A stretch of 64,000 bases of DNA from Epiperipatus broadwayi (lineage: Eukaryota > Onychophora > Udeonychophora > Euonychophora > Peripatidae), in assembly GCA_028023455.1 (NCBI GenBank), contig JAQFVV010012498.1, positions 4,325,797 to 4,389,796 of the forward strand, read 5' to 3'. The position numbers were made by a program, and so were the translations under genes. Within the stretch, counting starts at the first letter, position 1, and the number at the start of each line of letters is the position of its first letter. Under the pieces are notes generated by a model. It was not told where the DNA came from. It made no database searches and saw nothing but the letters and a program-made list of their open reading frames with translations. Shown here piece after piece: positions 15,452-27,453 of the stretch.

Positions 15452-16200
15452 TAACTGCTTATTTTAAATTAATTTAATGGCCTTCCAGATTAAGCAAGTG
15501 ACAGTGCTTTTTAAACATAAACTGGTACCACTTTAAGTTTGAATTCTTTTATATATCAGTAACATTGTCTATAAGGAATTTTATACTTATCAGATAAATA
15601 TGTCAATCAGATGTGAAAAAAAATGAAATAAGTTTATTTGATTAAATAAATTCATACCTTCAAGCAAAATCATTGTAGGCAATCCTTCTGAATTTAAGGA
15701 GCACAAAGTTAATGTTATATCACCTTAACTTTAAAATGCATTGTCATTTTCTGAAACTGGAGAACTATTCAATAATTTTAAAATAAACAGTTAATCTCAA
15801 ACATTATATCTAAATATTGGACACTGAAATTATTGTTTATTACATAATATTAAATTTTATATCATTGTTGGAAAGATTAAAACTAGATATAATTTCATAC
15901 TTGCTATATAAATATTGTCAATCAGCTGTAAATAGCAATAAATTTCTGATTGATTAACTACCAAAGACATTGTTGATAGTCCTCCTGATATATAAAAGAA
16001 GACAAAGTAAAATGGTATCACTTTAATTTCAAATACATTTTATTTGATTAATCTGGAGGACTAATCATTTATATTTAAAATAAACAGTTGCAGTTTTTTA
16101 ATTTCAAAACATTACATTAAACGTTTAGCAATGTAAATTATTTATATATTAATTATGTGCATTTTTGTCTAACAGTAGTTAAAACTAGTTATAAATACAA
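15452..16200. repeat. Cluster of a short repeat family: one inverted and two tandem copies
   Basis: Copies run 15452-15560 (minus-like), 15640-15793 (plus) and 15945-16089 (plus), and match the block at 9107-9226. The plus copies lie in two tandem units of about 305-310 bp, each starting near a TACTT...AAATAT.GTCAATCAG.TGT motif (about 15590 and 15898). They end with AAAATAAACAGTT. No coding capacity. Confidence 0.6.
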
Positions 16201-17287
16201 AATACTTAAATAAATAAATAAAGTTAATAATAGTAAAATAATAAAAATAACATTCTGCAGAACTGACAATTTTATTACTTTAAAAAAACTAAATTTATTT
16301 ATAATAAATTATAATGACTATTTTCCTTAATTACATGAAAAATATATAATGAATTCCACACACTATTTTCATTAATTATATGATGAGTATTCTCTATTTT
16401 TCTGTTACTTGATCTATTTTTTTTTTAAAAAATACATAGCACTTTTTATCTTTCAATGTATCAGTCATTCTAATTTTACTTACCTTTTTTTTTACTTTAT
16501 ATAGTTTTTTTAATACAATTTTCTTAATTCCTGTATCTCCAAATACATATCTAATCCCAATTTTTTTTCAAATAAAAAAAAATGTTTTCATTTATTTTAG
16601 TCATCACTTTAACTTTACTAATCACATGAATGTGGTCATGTGTATTCATTGTATAAGATGGATTGGATAGTTATAGAGAGCTTGAAATTCTGATTCAGAT
16701 CCCTTATAATTAAATATAAAGACATGACAATAGAGTTTAATGTTGTACGACTTTAATGGGATGCCCCTGGCATTTGATACATGGCCTTATTTTAATTTAT
16801 GGAATCTATTTACAACAATTAAATAAGGATATGTTCTGATCTTTAAATATACTGAAACATTTATTTATTACACATTTTTGACATTTAGCGATCATTAGGC
16901 ACCAGATTATACAAAAAAACTGCAATAGTATAAAAAAGTAGAGCTGCTTTAACCTAACCAAGAGATGCAGGTAGAGGGGATTCAAACCTCATCTACTCCT
17001 CCAGATTGATACTAAGAAACTTACTTCACAAACCTCACTAGAATTTTTTCTTCATGTATTCCCAGTGGTCAGAGAGAGATGACATCCTAAAGGGGAATTT
17101 TAACAAAGAAAAAATCAGGTTTAGACTATATAATGACACAGAGAAGATATCAATGAGATTAGTGAATGAAAGTTTATTGTTCAATTAAAAAAATTACAAT
17201 TTGAAGAAATAATTAACAAAAAAATGTTGCTAGTTATTTTCTTGCATCTACACGTGTTTGTAATACATGTTTTTTTTTTAAAAAAAT
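16201..17287. other. AT-rich sequence, no gene seen
   Basis: AT-rich DNA with stops in all frames. A stretch near 16965-17020 contains GGATTCAAACC, a B-box-like word, without a matching A box. Confidence 0.5.
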
Positions 17288-17297
17288 ATCTTTTTTT

Positions 17298-17331
<34 letters not shown>

Positions 17332-17407
17332 AAAAAAAGATATATATATACCTGGTATTTCAACCATATATATATATATATATATATATATGGTTGAAAT
17401 ACCAGGT
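17288..17407. repeat. Two adjacent palindromes with (TA)n cores
   Basis: The first palindrome (17288-17341) has arms TCTTTTTTTACAATATA and its complement. The second (17351-17406) has arms CCTGGTATTTCAACCATA and its complement. In both the loop is a TA array, so each could extrude as a long hairpin. Confidence 0.9.
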
Positions 17408-17687
17408 ACTACAGCTTAGCAAAACAAAAAAAAAACTACATTTATAGTTATAGTGTTTGGTTTGTAATTTAATGAAGTAAGAAAAACTTTTCACAAGAAC
17501 ACTTTATACAGTCACAAAACACTGTCTTTGAGTTTATACAGTTGATGTTCACAAACTAAATTTAATCACTTTGATATCACTTTAGAATCATTTTGCAGAG
17601 CTTGACAGCAGAATACATAACAACTTATTGCACATCATTTGCACTCAAATCTGGGGGATAAAAAAAAATCATACATAATATAGTAGT

Positions 17688-17739
17688 TCAAACAACTTTC
17701 ACATTTTATATAATCAAACAACTTTTACATTTTATATAA
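17688..17739. repeat. 26-bp tandem duplication
   Basis: Two head-to-tail copies of a 26-bp unit beginning TCAAACAACTT; they differ by one C/T. Flanking DNA up to 18.2 kb shows no gene. Confidence 0.9.
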
Positions 17740-18584
17740 TCTATTTACCCATATGCAATGTTTTCACTTTTAATTAATCAGTTTATCATTTTTTTACAGT
17801 TTAAGGAAGGAAAACAGGGTATTACTTTTTAATTTATTAATAAAATGGTATTTGATTTCATAAAGTCAATATGACAAAACAATTAAATCATTTTATATTC
17901 AGGAAAATTATGTATATATTAAAGTGTATATAGAAAATTATACACATATAGCTAATGAATTATTAAGGGTGTGGAAATAATTAACAGCCCTATGTTGGGC
18001 ACCAAACCCAGAAAAAAATGAGTAATCTGTGCCGGAAATAACATGTATTCATTCAGCAAGACCAATAATCCAAGCAAAAGTATATTGAATCCAACGATGC
18101 TCAAGATACAGATGTCAGGACAATGGTGAATCCTAATCTATTTGCCTGAACTATTGCCTCTCTGACTAATGGATAATGTTTGTGATGACACTAGCAGTCC
18201 TTGGTTTTATTCTGTCCCAGCTGGAAGTCACAGTTCACAAAGAGACTCAAAAATATTAAAGGGTTTATATGAAAAATTGGCTGCAGAAGGGAGTTTGCTA
18301 TTAACTGAAAGGAGACCCTTTGATTCCTCTTGGAGGCCTTAAAGGAACTGAGCAGTGCAAATTCCTAATGTCCACTCCATACGTTCTTGTTGTTGCAGCT
18401 GTTATTACTATGTGTTTATTCATATAGTATACGAACATGGATGGGCTGCTCACCAACATGCATTAGCCAGCATGGTGAGTTTATTGGCTTTTTACCTCTG
18501 AGTTTAAGATCAAGAAACACCATGGTCTGTCTTCTCAATGCCTGATAGGGCAGAATGAATGTTTGTGTAAATGATAAATATTTT

Positions 18585-18698
<114 letters not shown>

Positions 18699-18703
18699 CA
18701 ATT

Positions 18704-21624
18704 ATGACAGACAAAAATAAATCATTGCCCTTATTCCCAGGAGGCTGTAAAGTCATCAACCAAGGCAGCAGTTGGTGGCCGAAGGTGAAGGGTGCTAACA
18801 ATCCCCTGATTGTGGAACCAGGCTGCCATTTGATGACAACTTTTTATTTAGGTACTTACAACTACAGATCACTTTCAAGTGAAGGAAGATTGCAAGAATT
18901 AAAAGAACTCTCTTATATTAAATGGGATATTATTGGACTTTGTGAAGTTAGAAGAAAAGGTGAAGAGACAATTGATTTAAAAAGTGGACATATATTCTAT
19001 TATAAAGGCACAAATATTGGAAATACAAATGGAGTAGAATTCATTATAAATAAAAAGTGGAAGAACAATATTGTGGAGATTGATGGTGTATCAGACAGAG
19101 TGGCAAGATTAGTTATACAACTTAATAGTAGATACCAAATGCAGATAATTCAGATTTATGCCCCAACAAGTTCTCTTAGTGATGAAGTAGTAGAAGATTT
19201 TTATATGGATGAACAAAAGGCTTTTGATCAGAGTGAATAACATTTTAAAATTGTTATGGGAGACTTTAGTGCTAAAATTGGTAAACAAATGAAAGATGAA
19301 AGTGGTGTAGGTAATTTTGGTTATGGTAATAGAAATGAGAGAGGACATAGACTTGTGGAGTTTGCAGAAAAAGAAAAACTTTATATTATGAATTCTTTTT
19401 TTGAGAAAAATGCTAAAAGAAAATGGACATGGAAGCATCCAAATGAAGGTACAGTAGAATTGGATTATATTTTGACTAACAGGAAATACATATTTCAAGA
19501 TTGTAATGTTCTTAATAGATTTAACACAGGAAGTGATCATCGATTAGTAAGATGCAAGATATGTGTTAATGTAAAACTAGAAACAGAAAAATTGTTAAGA
19601 AAAACAATATTTACAGTTGATATTCCTAATCTTCAGAAACATTCTAATGAATTTAAATTAGAACTTACAAATCGGTTTCAAGTATTAGTAGATTTTGAAC
19701 ATGATTCAGATTTGAATCAAATTAATATGAAAATATCTGATACACTTTTAAAAACTGCAAGAAAGATAGCTGGTAGAAAAAAGCAGCAATTGACCAATAA
19801 AATTTCTACTGAGACTAGAGAATTTATGAAGAAAAGAAGAAATATGAAGATATACAAAAATGATGCATTAAAAAGAATTGAATATCTTGAATTTTGTAAA
19901 ATGGTGTGGAAAAGAGTTGAAAATGATATAAGAAAGTATAACTGTGAACTAGCAAGAAAAGCTGTAGAAGAAAATAAAAGTCTTAAGAATGTAAAACAAC
20001 ATTTTGGTATTGGTAGGAAATTTATATCTGCAATAAGAAATAAAGATGGAATTATTACTAAAAAGAGAGATGACATCATGAAATTGGTAGAAATTTTTTA
20101 TCAAGAATTATATAGTAATAAAGAACAAGTACCTCTTATATCTATTACATCTTGCAAATTGCCCAGAATTTTAAATGAAGAAGTGAGAAGTGCAATTAAA
20201 TGTATGAAGAAAGGAAAGGCTCCAGGTAATGATGGAATTATAATTGATATATTAAAAGAAGCAGGTGAAGAAACAGAAATTTTTTTAGCAAAGTTATATA
20301 CTAAATGTCTAAATGATAAAGATGTACCGGATTATTGGAAGAATGCAGTAATAATATTAATATTTAAAAAAGGTGATAAAGAAGATATTAGAAATTACAG
20401 ACCTATCAGCCTTTTATCAGTTTTATATAATGTTTTTACCAAGATAATTACAACTCGTCTACAGAGAACATTGGATTTCCACCAACCAAGAGAACAAGCT
20501 GGATTTATAAGTCAATTTAGTACAGTAGATCATATTCAGGTATTGAGAGAAGTTATAGAAAGGACAAATGAATATGAGTTGTCATTATGTTTTGGATTTG
20601 TAGATTATGAAAAGGTACTTGATTCTATAAACATTTCTTCAGTGATTAAAGCATTGGATCATCAAGGTATAGATCCAGGATATTGTCATATTTTAAAGAA
20701 TATTTATAAAAATGCAGCAGCAACAATTAGATTACATAATGATACTGGGAACGTCAACATTGAGAAAGATGTAAGACAAGGTGACTCCATATCTCCAAAA
20801 CTTTTTACAGCAGTGCTGCAAGAAGTATTTTGTGGATTAAACTGGGAAACTAAAGGAGTGAAAGTAAATGGAGATTATTTAAGTCACTTAGATTTCGCAG
20901 ATGATGTAGTTGTTTTTTGCAAATAATGCTTCAAAGCTGCAGGAAATGTTGCAGGAGTTATCAGATGAAAGTAGGAAAGTAGGACTAAAGATAAATGTTA
21001 AAAAGACTAAAGTAATGTTTAATCGATTTGCTCAAAATATGAAAATAAAGATCGATTATGATGAATTAGAAGAAGTTAACAGTTACAAATACCTTGGTCA
21101 GATTATTGATACAGATGGAAACATAATGGAGGAAATTAATCATAGAATTAAACTTGGTTGGAGGGCTTTTGGTAGAAATAACTTGATACTAAAAGGAAAT
21201 ATCCCTATGTGTTTGAAAAGGAAGGTTTTTAACAAATGTGTTTTAATCAGTTCTTACTTATAGATCTGAGATTTGGACACTCAATAGAAGAGCAATAGAG
21301 AGACTTCAGACCACTCAAAGAAGTATGGAGCGATGTATGTTGGGAGTAACAAGAAGAGATTGAAAACGCAATGTATGGGTAAGAGAACAAACAGGTGTTA
21401 CTGACCTCATTGAAAAAATTAAAAGATTGAAGTGGAGTTGGGCTGGACATATTGCTAGAACAGATGATAATAGATGGACAATTGGAATTTTAGACTGGAT
21501 TCCAAGAGATTGTAAAAGACCCAGAAAGAGACCACATGTGAGATGGATGGATGAAATAAGAAAGTGTGCAGGGGTGATGTGGAGAAGAGAAGCTAAAGAT
21601 CGAAGAAAATGGATTAAACTTTGA
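18704..21624 (+). pseudogene. RTE ORF2: AP endonuclease and reverse transcriptase (broken)
   Basis: The endonuclease nicks target DNA and the RT copies RNA from the nick. Visible endonuclease blocks are LGTYNYRSLS, IIGLCEVRR (catalytic Glu), QIIQIYAPTSS, MGDFSAKIG (GDFNA in relatives), ELDYILTNR and SDHRLVR. RT blocks are KGKAPGNDGI, NYRPISLLSVLYNVF, REQAGF, FGFVDYEKVLDSI, RQGDSISPKLF and the catalytic LDFADDVVVF. The tail has WAGHIARTDDNRWTI and RPHVRWMDEIRK. Damage: in-frame TAA at 19238-19240; one extra T in the T-run after FADDVV (about 20911-20916), which shifts the frame; a second frameshift at about 21243; an in-frame TGA at 21360-21362 where family members usually have Arg. The RT core is otherwise well preserved, so the copy is fairly young but dead. 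Confidence 0.93.
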
Positions 21625-21685
21625 GAGACCTTTATCCTGCAGTGGATTGATAATGGTTGATAATGATGATGATGAGAAATTAATG

Positions 21686-22210
21686 ATCTGATGAATTCTG
21701 ATGATTGCAGAATGATACAGATGTGATTTGATATTGACTACTAATGGTTTGAACCATAGCAATTATAATCCTTTATGACAACTTTATAAAGAATTGAATT
21801 TAAATCAAAGAAATATTATAAATAACTAGGGTAATTAATATCAGAGATTCAAAGTAATGACAAACTAAGCTAATTTAAAGTAATAATATTACAGAAATTT
21901 ATTAAGAAATTGAGTTATTGGCAATACAAAATAAGTTGAATTTTGTATATACAACTATGTTATATTTCTTGAGTTTGTAATTACATACTTTAAATACTCA
22001 TTAAGTACATTAAATAAATTTTAAATTAAAGAAATATTTGAACATTTCATTTAGTAGGTAATTGTGATCCAATTAAGACATAAATTCATTTTAATGCAGC
22101 TAAATGCAAGGCATTTGATAAATAAAAGAAAAAAAATTGTTAATTGGTCTGCCAAGAACTAATCAGCAATAAAATATCATTAGCCCTCTTTAAGAGATTA
22201 CAAATAACTC

Positions 22211-22211
<1 letters not shown>
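21686..22211. other. AT-rich sequence, no gene seen
   Basis: Spacer between the RTE 3' end and the TA array hosting the giant LTR element. No recognisable features. Confidence 0.6.

Positions 22212-22250
<39 letters not shown>
22212..22250. repeat. (TA)n array, left half of an insertion target
   Basis: TA array ending exactly at the 5' TG of the giant LTR. A TA array also resumes at 30152, directly after its 3' CA, so the element appears to sit inside one former TA array. Confidence 0.9.
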
Positions 22251-22252
<2 letters not shown>

Positions 22253-24932
22253 AAGCATTCGGATCTGAGTTCGATCCTTGCTTCATGACATCTACCCTAA
22301 GCCCACTTCAAACCCTAGTACTAACTTTAAATTTCCGATGCAATGGGGCTTTATACGTTCAATCCACACTAATTTCCATAAAGGAAACTTATTTTATAAA
22401 TGCATATTAAAATTAATTCTTTCAGATTAAATTGATCAATTCTATTAATAAATTCATGAAAATTATTCATGAATTTATATATATTACAACTGCATGGATT
22501 GTGCGTATATATTTGTAAATATTTAAATATATATAATTGTTCGAAAGTTTCATTGCGTCAGGAATATTTGTTGTTTTTTTATTATTTTTAAATAATTTAT
22601 TGATTAAAAATTACATTCTTTCGATAAGCTTTCAGATTGTCCTTTCCAAAAACAACAGTTAAAGTTTATTAATTAGAAAAAAAAGATAAAGATTTCCTAA
22701 TTAAAATCATTTTCAGATTTTAAGAATTCATTTTCTAATTAGAAAATGAATTCAAGTTAATAAGTTTGAAAGCCTTATCGAAGGAATGTATCTAAAAACT
22801 ACCAGTAAATCTAAAAACATTGATAATAAAAGAAGCACGAGCCTGAAGGCATCTGTGGACAGCATATATAGGTCTGAAAAATTTGGAAAAAAGCCATCTT
22901 TGTTATAGAGAAGTGCAGTCAATTCTGTACGTTTTTAAATTATAAAATTAAATAGTGTTTCCATCATGGTGAAGGGCTAAAACATCCGGAATCTGGCTAT
23001 TTGTTCCTGAAGTCCCCTAAAAATCTTCAATGAAGCTGCCAAATCTTTTCCGGACCAATCATGCTGCTAAAATTATGAAAAGCCACTAAAATGCTGTTAC
23101 AGAAATCGACTAAATGCATGCCTACATTTTTTACCAACCTGGACGTGTAAATTAAGAACCAGCCCTGGAAGAAATGGGTAATATGTTTCCAAATGAACCT
23201 TAAACGTTCTAGCCAGTTTCGAACTTTACTTTACACTCCCTTTTAGAGCTCTTTTATTTTTTAATGTAACAATCTTTATAAAACCCTTTATTCATGCTAC
23301 TGCAAAAATTATATTGTAGTTCTCTCAACCTCTAGTCTTTAAACTTTCTCTTTTCTTACTTGGCTGTTCATTTATTATATTATATATATTTGTGTAATTT
23401 ATTAATGTTGTTATTTTAATTATATGCCAATAATCTTTCGACTCAATAAACTCCTTTGTTCTATTTGCCTTACGCAGAAAATATAATATTAAATCTGATA
23501 ATAATTCTAATCTATTAGAACTAGATTTATACAGTTCTATCAATTATCGTGTCGAAAGAAACGATTAAATGTTTGTTATTTTTATAATTGGCTAATAATA
23601 AATTTTTAGCTCCGTTTCTCACCTATGTACCCAGCTCCTATCTAATTTACAAATGTTTATATATCCACATAATGTTAAAAAGCTATTTTCTCATTTCACT
23701 AATGCGTATTTATTCAAATATAATGTTAAAACATGTTTTTATTTTGCAAAAGGGCCTATAAAGGAATCAAATATATTCTAATTCAAATTGTTTTCACTGT
23801 CTATTAATATTCATGAGGGGCACGATATTTGGGGCTTAATTAATATGATTTACAAATACTTTAAAATAGCTTTACTTAAAAACTCGTTTGACTTTAATTC
23901 ATTTGATCAAGTCATCATGTAGAGCATTCTATAATTGGGTTTTAGTTCTCAAACGGTGACTAGTAAGTCATCATCTTTAACATTGCTGATGTAGGGCAAT
24001 CTTCTGCTCCGTTTGGCTGGTCGGTGATCATATTTCTGTTATTTTAAATTATCGAGGATAAAAGCACTTCTTCTCCTGTTCATATTAGTCAAAGGGCATA
24101 AGACTTGTCAGACACAAGCCACCATATGACTTCGATTATCGACTAGCTATCGTCTTTCAATTTCATTTTTTAGCTCATAATTCGTCAGCACAGTCGCCTC
24201 TCTGTTCCGGTAAAACCCGTTCTGATGCTCATAATTCATGATGAAGTGATTTTAATTAAAGTCAAAAAAATTCTCAGTTATATTTAATTAAATAAGTTTT
24301 CCAATAAAGGTTAAAGTTATGCCTTAAAATACGTATCTTGCTCTTCATGAATGGATTTGCGAATGTGAAAATAAATCTCACATTCTTTCGTATAAAATTA
24401 GAGTAACAATTTCCTTTTACTAATGAATACCTTTATCTGCCTGTTATTTTCTTGTTGGGGGCATAGACATAGACTTTCAAATATTGCGTAATATTCATTG
24501 GCATATAATAAGGACCGCCTCTCGTATTACAATTATAAACTTTGTTTAAGGACTAGAATTAATTAATTTAATCTTTATTTAAAATTCAAAATAAACAAAT
24601 TATTATTATTAAATATTTTCTAAACACACTTGGTTTCTTAAGTCTTTTTATTCATAATTATTTTAATGTTAAAGCTCGCTGTCTGTGTTGGCAACCCGAA
24701 CATATACATATGATTCGATTTAAAAATTATCTTAGTTAATTGATTATCCAATATTAGTGTCAGTTCAGGGGTCTCTAATCCTCACCAACCGTTGAGCTAG
24801 TTTCTTGGTGCATAGCACTGTGCCGTCGATTTATGCTAATCTGAGCTGGTGAGTTGGGTTTGAATTCAGTTTTGGTTCAGCTGAGTTTGAATCCGACTTG
24901 CAGTTTAGGTGGTAGGTTTTTCGATCGGTACA
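22251..24932 (+). repeat. 5' giant LTR (2682 bp)
   Basis: Starts TG and ends CA. Inside are a 30-bp perfect palindrome centred near 22737 (GAATTCATTTTC and its complement around TAATTA), a longer imperfect inverted pair (about 22613-22635 with 22768-22791), and a TATA-like CATATATAGG at 22863-22872 conserved in the other LTR. A 72-codon minus-strand frame at 23325-23543 persists in both copies with two visible amino-acid differences, but I do not recognise it and shared ancestry of the LTRs is enough to explain it. Confidence 0.75.
22863..22872 (+). promoter_or_regulatory. TATA-like element in the 5' giant LTR
   Basis: CATATATAGG, in a less AT-biased context, is repeated at the equivalent place in the right LTR (28082-28091). 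It is a candidate core promoter; in such an AT-rich genome this is weak evidence alone. Confidence 0.3.
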
Positions 24933-24952
24933 TGGTTATGTTTTTGGCTGCC
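24933..24952 (+). other. Primer-binding-site position after the 5' giant LTR
   Basis: The sequence starts TGG directly after the CA of the left LTR, as expected for pairing with the CCA end of a tRNA. I cannot name the tRNA. Confidence 0.5.
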
Positions 24953-25536
24953 CAATCGTTGTGGCTTTATTAATAAACCCCATATGCCCTGGAGATAGTA
25001 ATTATAATTTTAGTTACTCAGTTAATTGAGATCTCAATAAATTAAATGTTTCTGTAGAGTGATATTTTAAAGAGTGTTGTATATATTTAAGAAAAAAGTT
25101 ATGCGATTTATAACGCATAACTGAAATGATTTAATAAATTAAAATATCATTTTGTAATTTTCTGTCTTATAAAAATGTTTTCAAGATGATTTTTTAAATG
25201 TTCGTTAGTAAAAGATTCGTTAGCCAGAATAATTATTTAAAGAAAAGTAATAAGATATATACGTGTTCTATATCAGTAAATATATATATATATATATATA
25301 TTATACGTTTGTTTATACGCGTTCATGACAGTAGAAAAATTATTGTTAGAAAAGTAGTAAGAGTCTATAGATTAAAGCAACGGGTAATATAAATGAAATA
25401 TTTTGTCTGTGTCGAAATTAATTATATTCATCTCAGTTGTTATGATTTAAAATATCCAATATGATATCATGTTAAAAGTTTTAAATTTCAAAGGATTGCT
25501 TGCTAGCACATATTAAATGTTCGCTCCGTAATTTTT

Positions 25537-25710
25537 GTAGCCTCAAAGCAAGGCGAAGACCTTCAAACTGGGAATTATCTGTCAAGCAGTCCAATGCAGT
25601 GTGACATTATGCTTTAATGACAATAATTTCTAGAGTAACCTCAAAGCAGGTGAAGACCCTTTGTGTACACCAAGCAGCCAGATGCAGTTGGCAAAATGCT
25701 TAAATGGTTT
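25537..25710. repeat. Degenerate tandem repeat, about 90-95 bp, two units
   Basis: CCTCAAAGCA.GG.GAAGACC occurs near 25541 and 25638; downstream words CAAGCAG.CC.ATGCAGT and ATGCTT.AA also recur in order. It lies in the leader of the giant-LTR element, between the primer-binding position and the gag-position frame. Confidence 0.6.
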
Positions 25711-26483
25711 GCACACTTTCATGCTAGCAATATTTAAAATATCAACCAATAAAAGTAATTGTGTAATATTAATTTTGACATTTTTTTGTGTGTTAAAGCC
25801 TCATGCTTTGTAAAAATGAAGTAGTGAACTCCTATATTTAAACTCAGGTCAGGAACGTGTTAGCTGTTATTAAATAATAAATACTTATCATCAATTCAGT
25901 TGTTTTATCAAAAGTTAAGTCAATCATATGTGGTTTGGGGGTCAATGGGTTATATCACATGCCTATTGATCTCATTTTGCTCACTGGCGCCCATATAAAT
26001 AAATTTGTCAGCAAATTTGATTGTCAGCACAGTAGTGGGTCAATCGCCATAATAAAAACCAAGTGTGTCCAATACAGAATTACTTGTTCTACCTGCTAAT
26101 ACATATGTATAAATATTTGTATATCACTAATGATTTGTATAGTTTTTTTTTCAGACATGGGAGAACAGAACAGTTGAACAGAGGGAAAGTGAATAATGTT
26201 TTTTTTTCCTTATCTTTAATATTTTTAAATAAAATACATGTCTCATTCAAAAAATTAATATAAAGAGCTAACCAAGTAAACGTAGATAAACTAAAACTAA
26301 ATTCAAAAAGGCAGATTACATAGATTGGGGAAATAATATGCATCAGTTAATGAAGATAGGGACAATGAGACCTGTAGTCAGTGACCTAATTAAATGTACT
26401 AAAGAAAAAAAATATTATTTAAGTATACAGAGAGTGCCATAAGTTTAATTCACATTGTTTATTATATTTTTTTATTTTCAAAA

Positions 26484-27107
26484 ATGGGAAGAGACACTTT
26501 ACAAACGATCCTCAGAGAAATGAAAGAAGACAGGAAGCTACTGATGATGATGATGATGGAAAGGATTGTAAGGCTTGAGGAAGCACGAGGCATCTAAACC
26601 AACTCAAACCCAGAGAATGTAAAGCATCAGCAAGAAATAAATCCTTCTGAAGCCCCAAAAATAGATGATGAAGATGATCAGACCACACCAAAAGAAGTTG
26701 TGGATAGCAAAGAAGATGACAGTGGAGAAGATGAGCTAAATCAAGAAATGGTCAAAGAAACTGATATAAATAAAGAAAAAGAAGATGTTCAGACCACTAG
26801 TCAAATAAAACCAAAAGTGGAAATGGGACAGATGATGAATCCTCAACTTAGTGTGAGAAATTTACAGATGCCATTTCCTGGATCCTTGATACAGACTCAA
26901 ATTTTCAAAAAAAACCCAGGAGGGAACCCCCTCACTCATTTAGATAATGTTAAAGAATTTTTTTGTGTGCATTCAGTCACAGAAAAGTCCATAGAATTAC
27001 TGACAGCAATAGATTACGGAAACTTGACACCGACAAGAAAGGACCAAGACTACGACCATTATCAAAAGTTAAAACCATATGTGCCACCTGATCCAGGGAA
27101 ACAATAG
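26484..27107 (+). pseudogene. Acidic gag-position reading frame, one internal stop
   Basis: One frame runs from the ATG at 26484 to the stop at 27105-27107 (207 codons) with a single in-frame TAA at 26595-26597. It opens MGRDTLQTILREMKED, a helical, probably coiled-coil start with five consecutive Met codons from a short ATG repeat. A strongly acidic middle follows (DDEDDQTTPKEVVDSKEDD, then SGEDELNQE), and then a Pro/Gly-containing segment ending YVPPDPGKQ. I see no zinc knuckle and recognise no family. Its place between primer-binding position and 3' LTR suggests a Gag remnant; it could also be a captured gene fragment. A stop-free run this long in such AT-rich DNA argues for past coding. 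Confidence 0.5.
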
Positions 27108-27112
27108 GACAT

Positions 27113-27121
27113 CCATTAAAT

Positions 27122-27157
<36 letters not shown>

Positions 27158-27170
27158 ATTTATATGTCAT

Positions 27171-27212
<42 letters not shown>
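27113..27212. repeat. Palindrome with (TA)n core plus a second TA array
   Basis: TTAAATGACATAT and its complement surround a TA array (about 27115-27164). After two more ATATGTCATTT-like words a second TA array runs 27177-27211. It lies just after the acidic reading frame. Confidence 0.9.
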
Positions 27213-27217
<5 letters not shown>

Positions 27218-27444
27218 AGACCAACTGACATGACCATAGAGAAAATGAGACTTGATACCGGACCTATTTATAAGCTAGATAATATTCAAAAAATGATCGC
27301 AGTGAGACATGTATAATTTTTGTAGTTGTACAGGTTATATTATTCACGCTCATGCTGTCCTCCCAGGGTCTATAGTCGAGTACACTTATGCGAATGTACC
27401 ACGCATAAGTAAAGAAATTTTTTTTCATTGTTTTTTTTTGAACT

Positions 27445-27453
27445 GAAAAGAAA
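27445..27453 (+). other. Polypurine tract before the 3' giant LTR
   Basis: GAAAAGAAA immediately precedes the TG of the right LTR, the position where plus-strand DNA synthesis is primed in LTR elements. Confidence 0.6.

Noticed and set aside
19109-19540. Minus-strand frames within the RTE and CR1-like coding regions
   Set aside because: Antisense shadows of the retrotransposon genes.
23325-23543. 72-codon minus-strand frame conserved in both giant LTRs (also 28543-28761)
   Set aside because: Conservation follows from the LTRs being copies of each other; no domain recognised.
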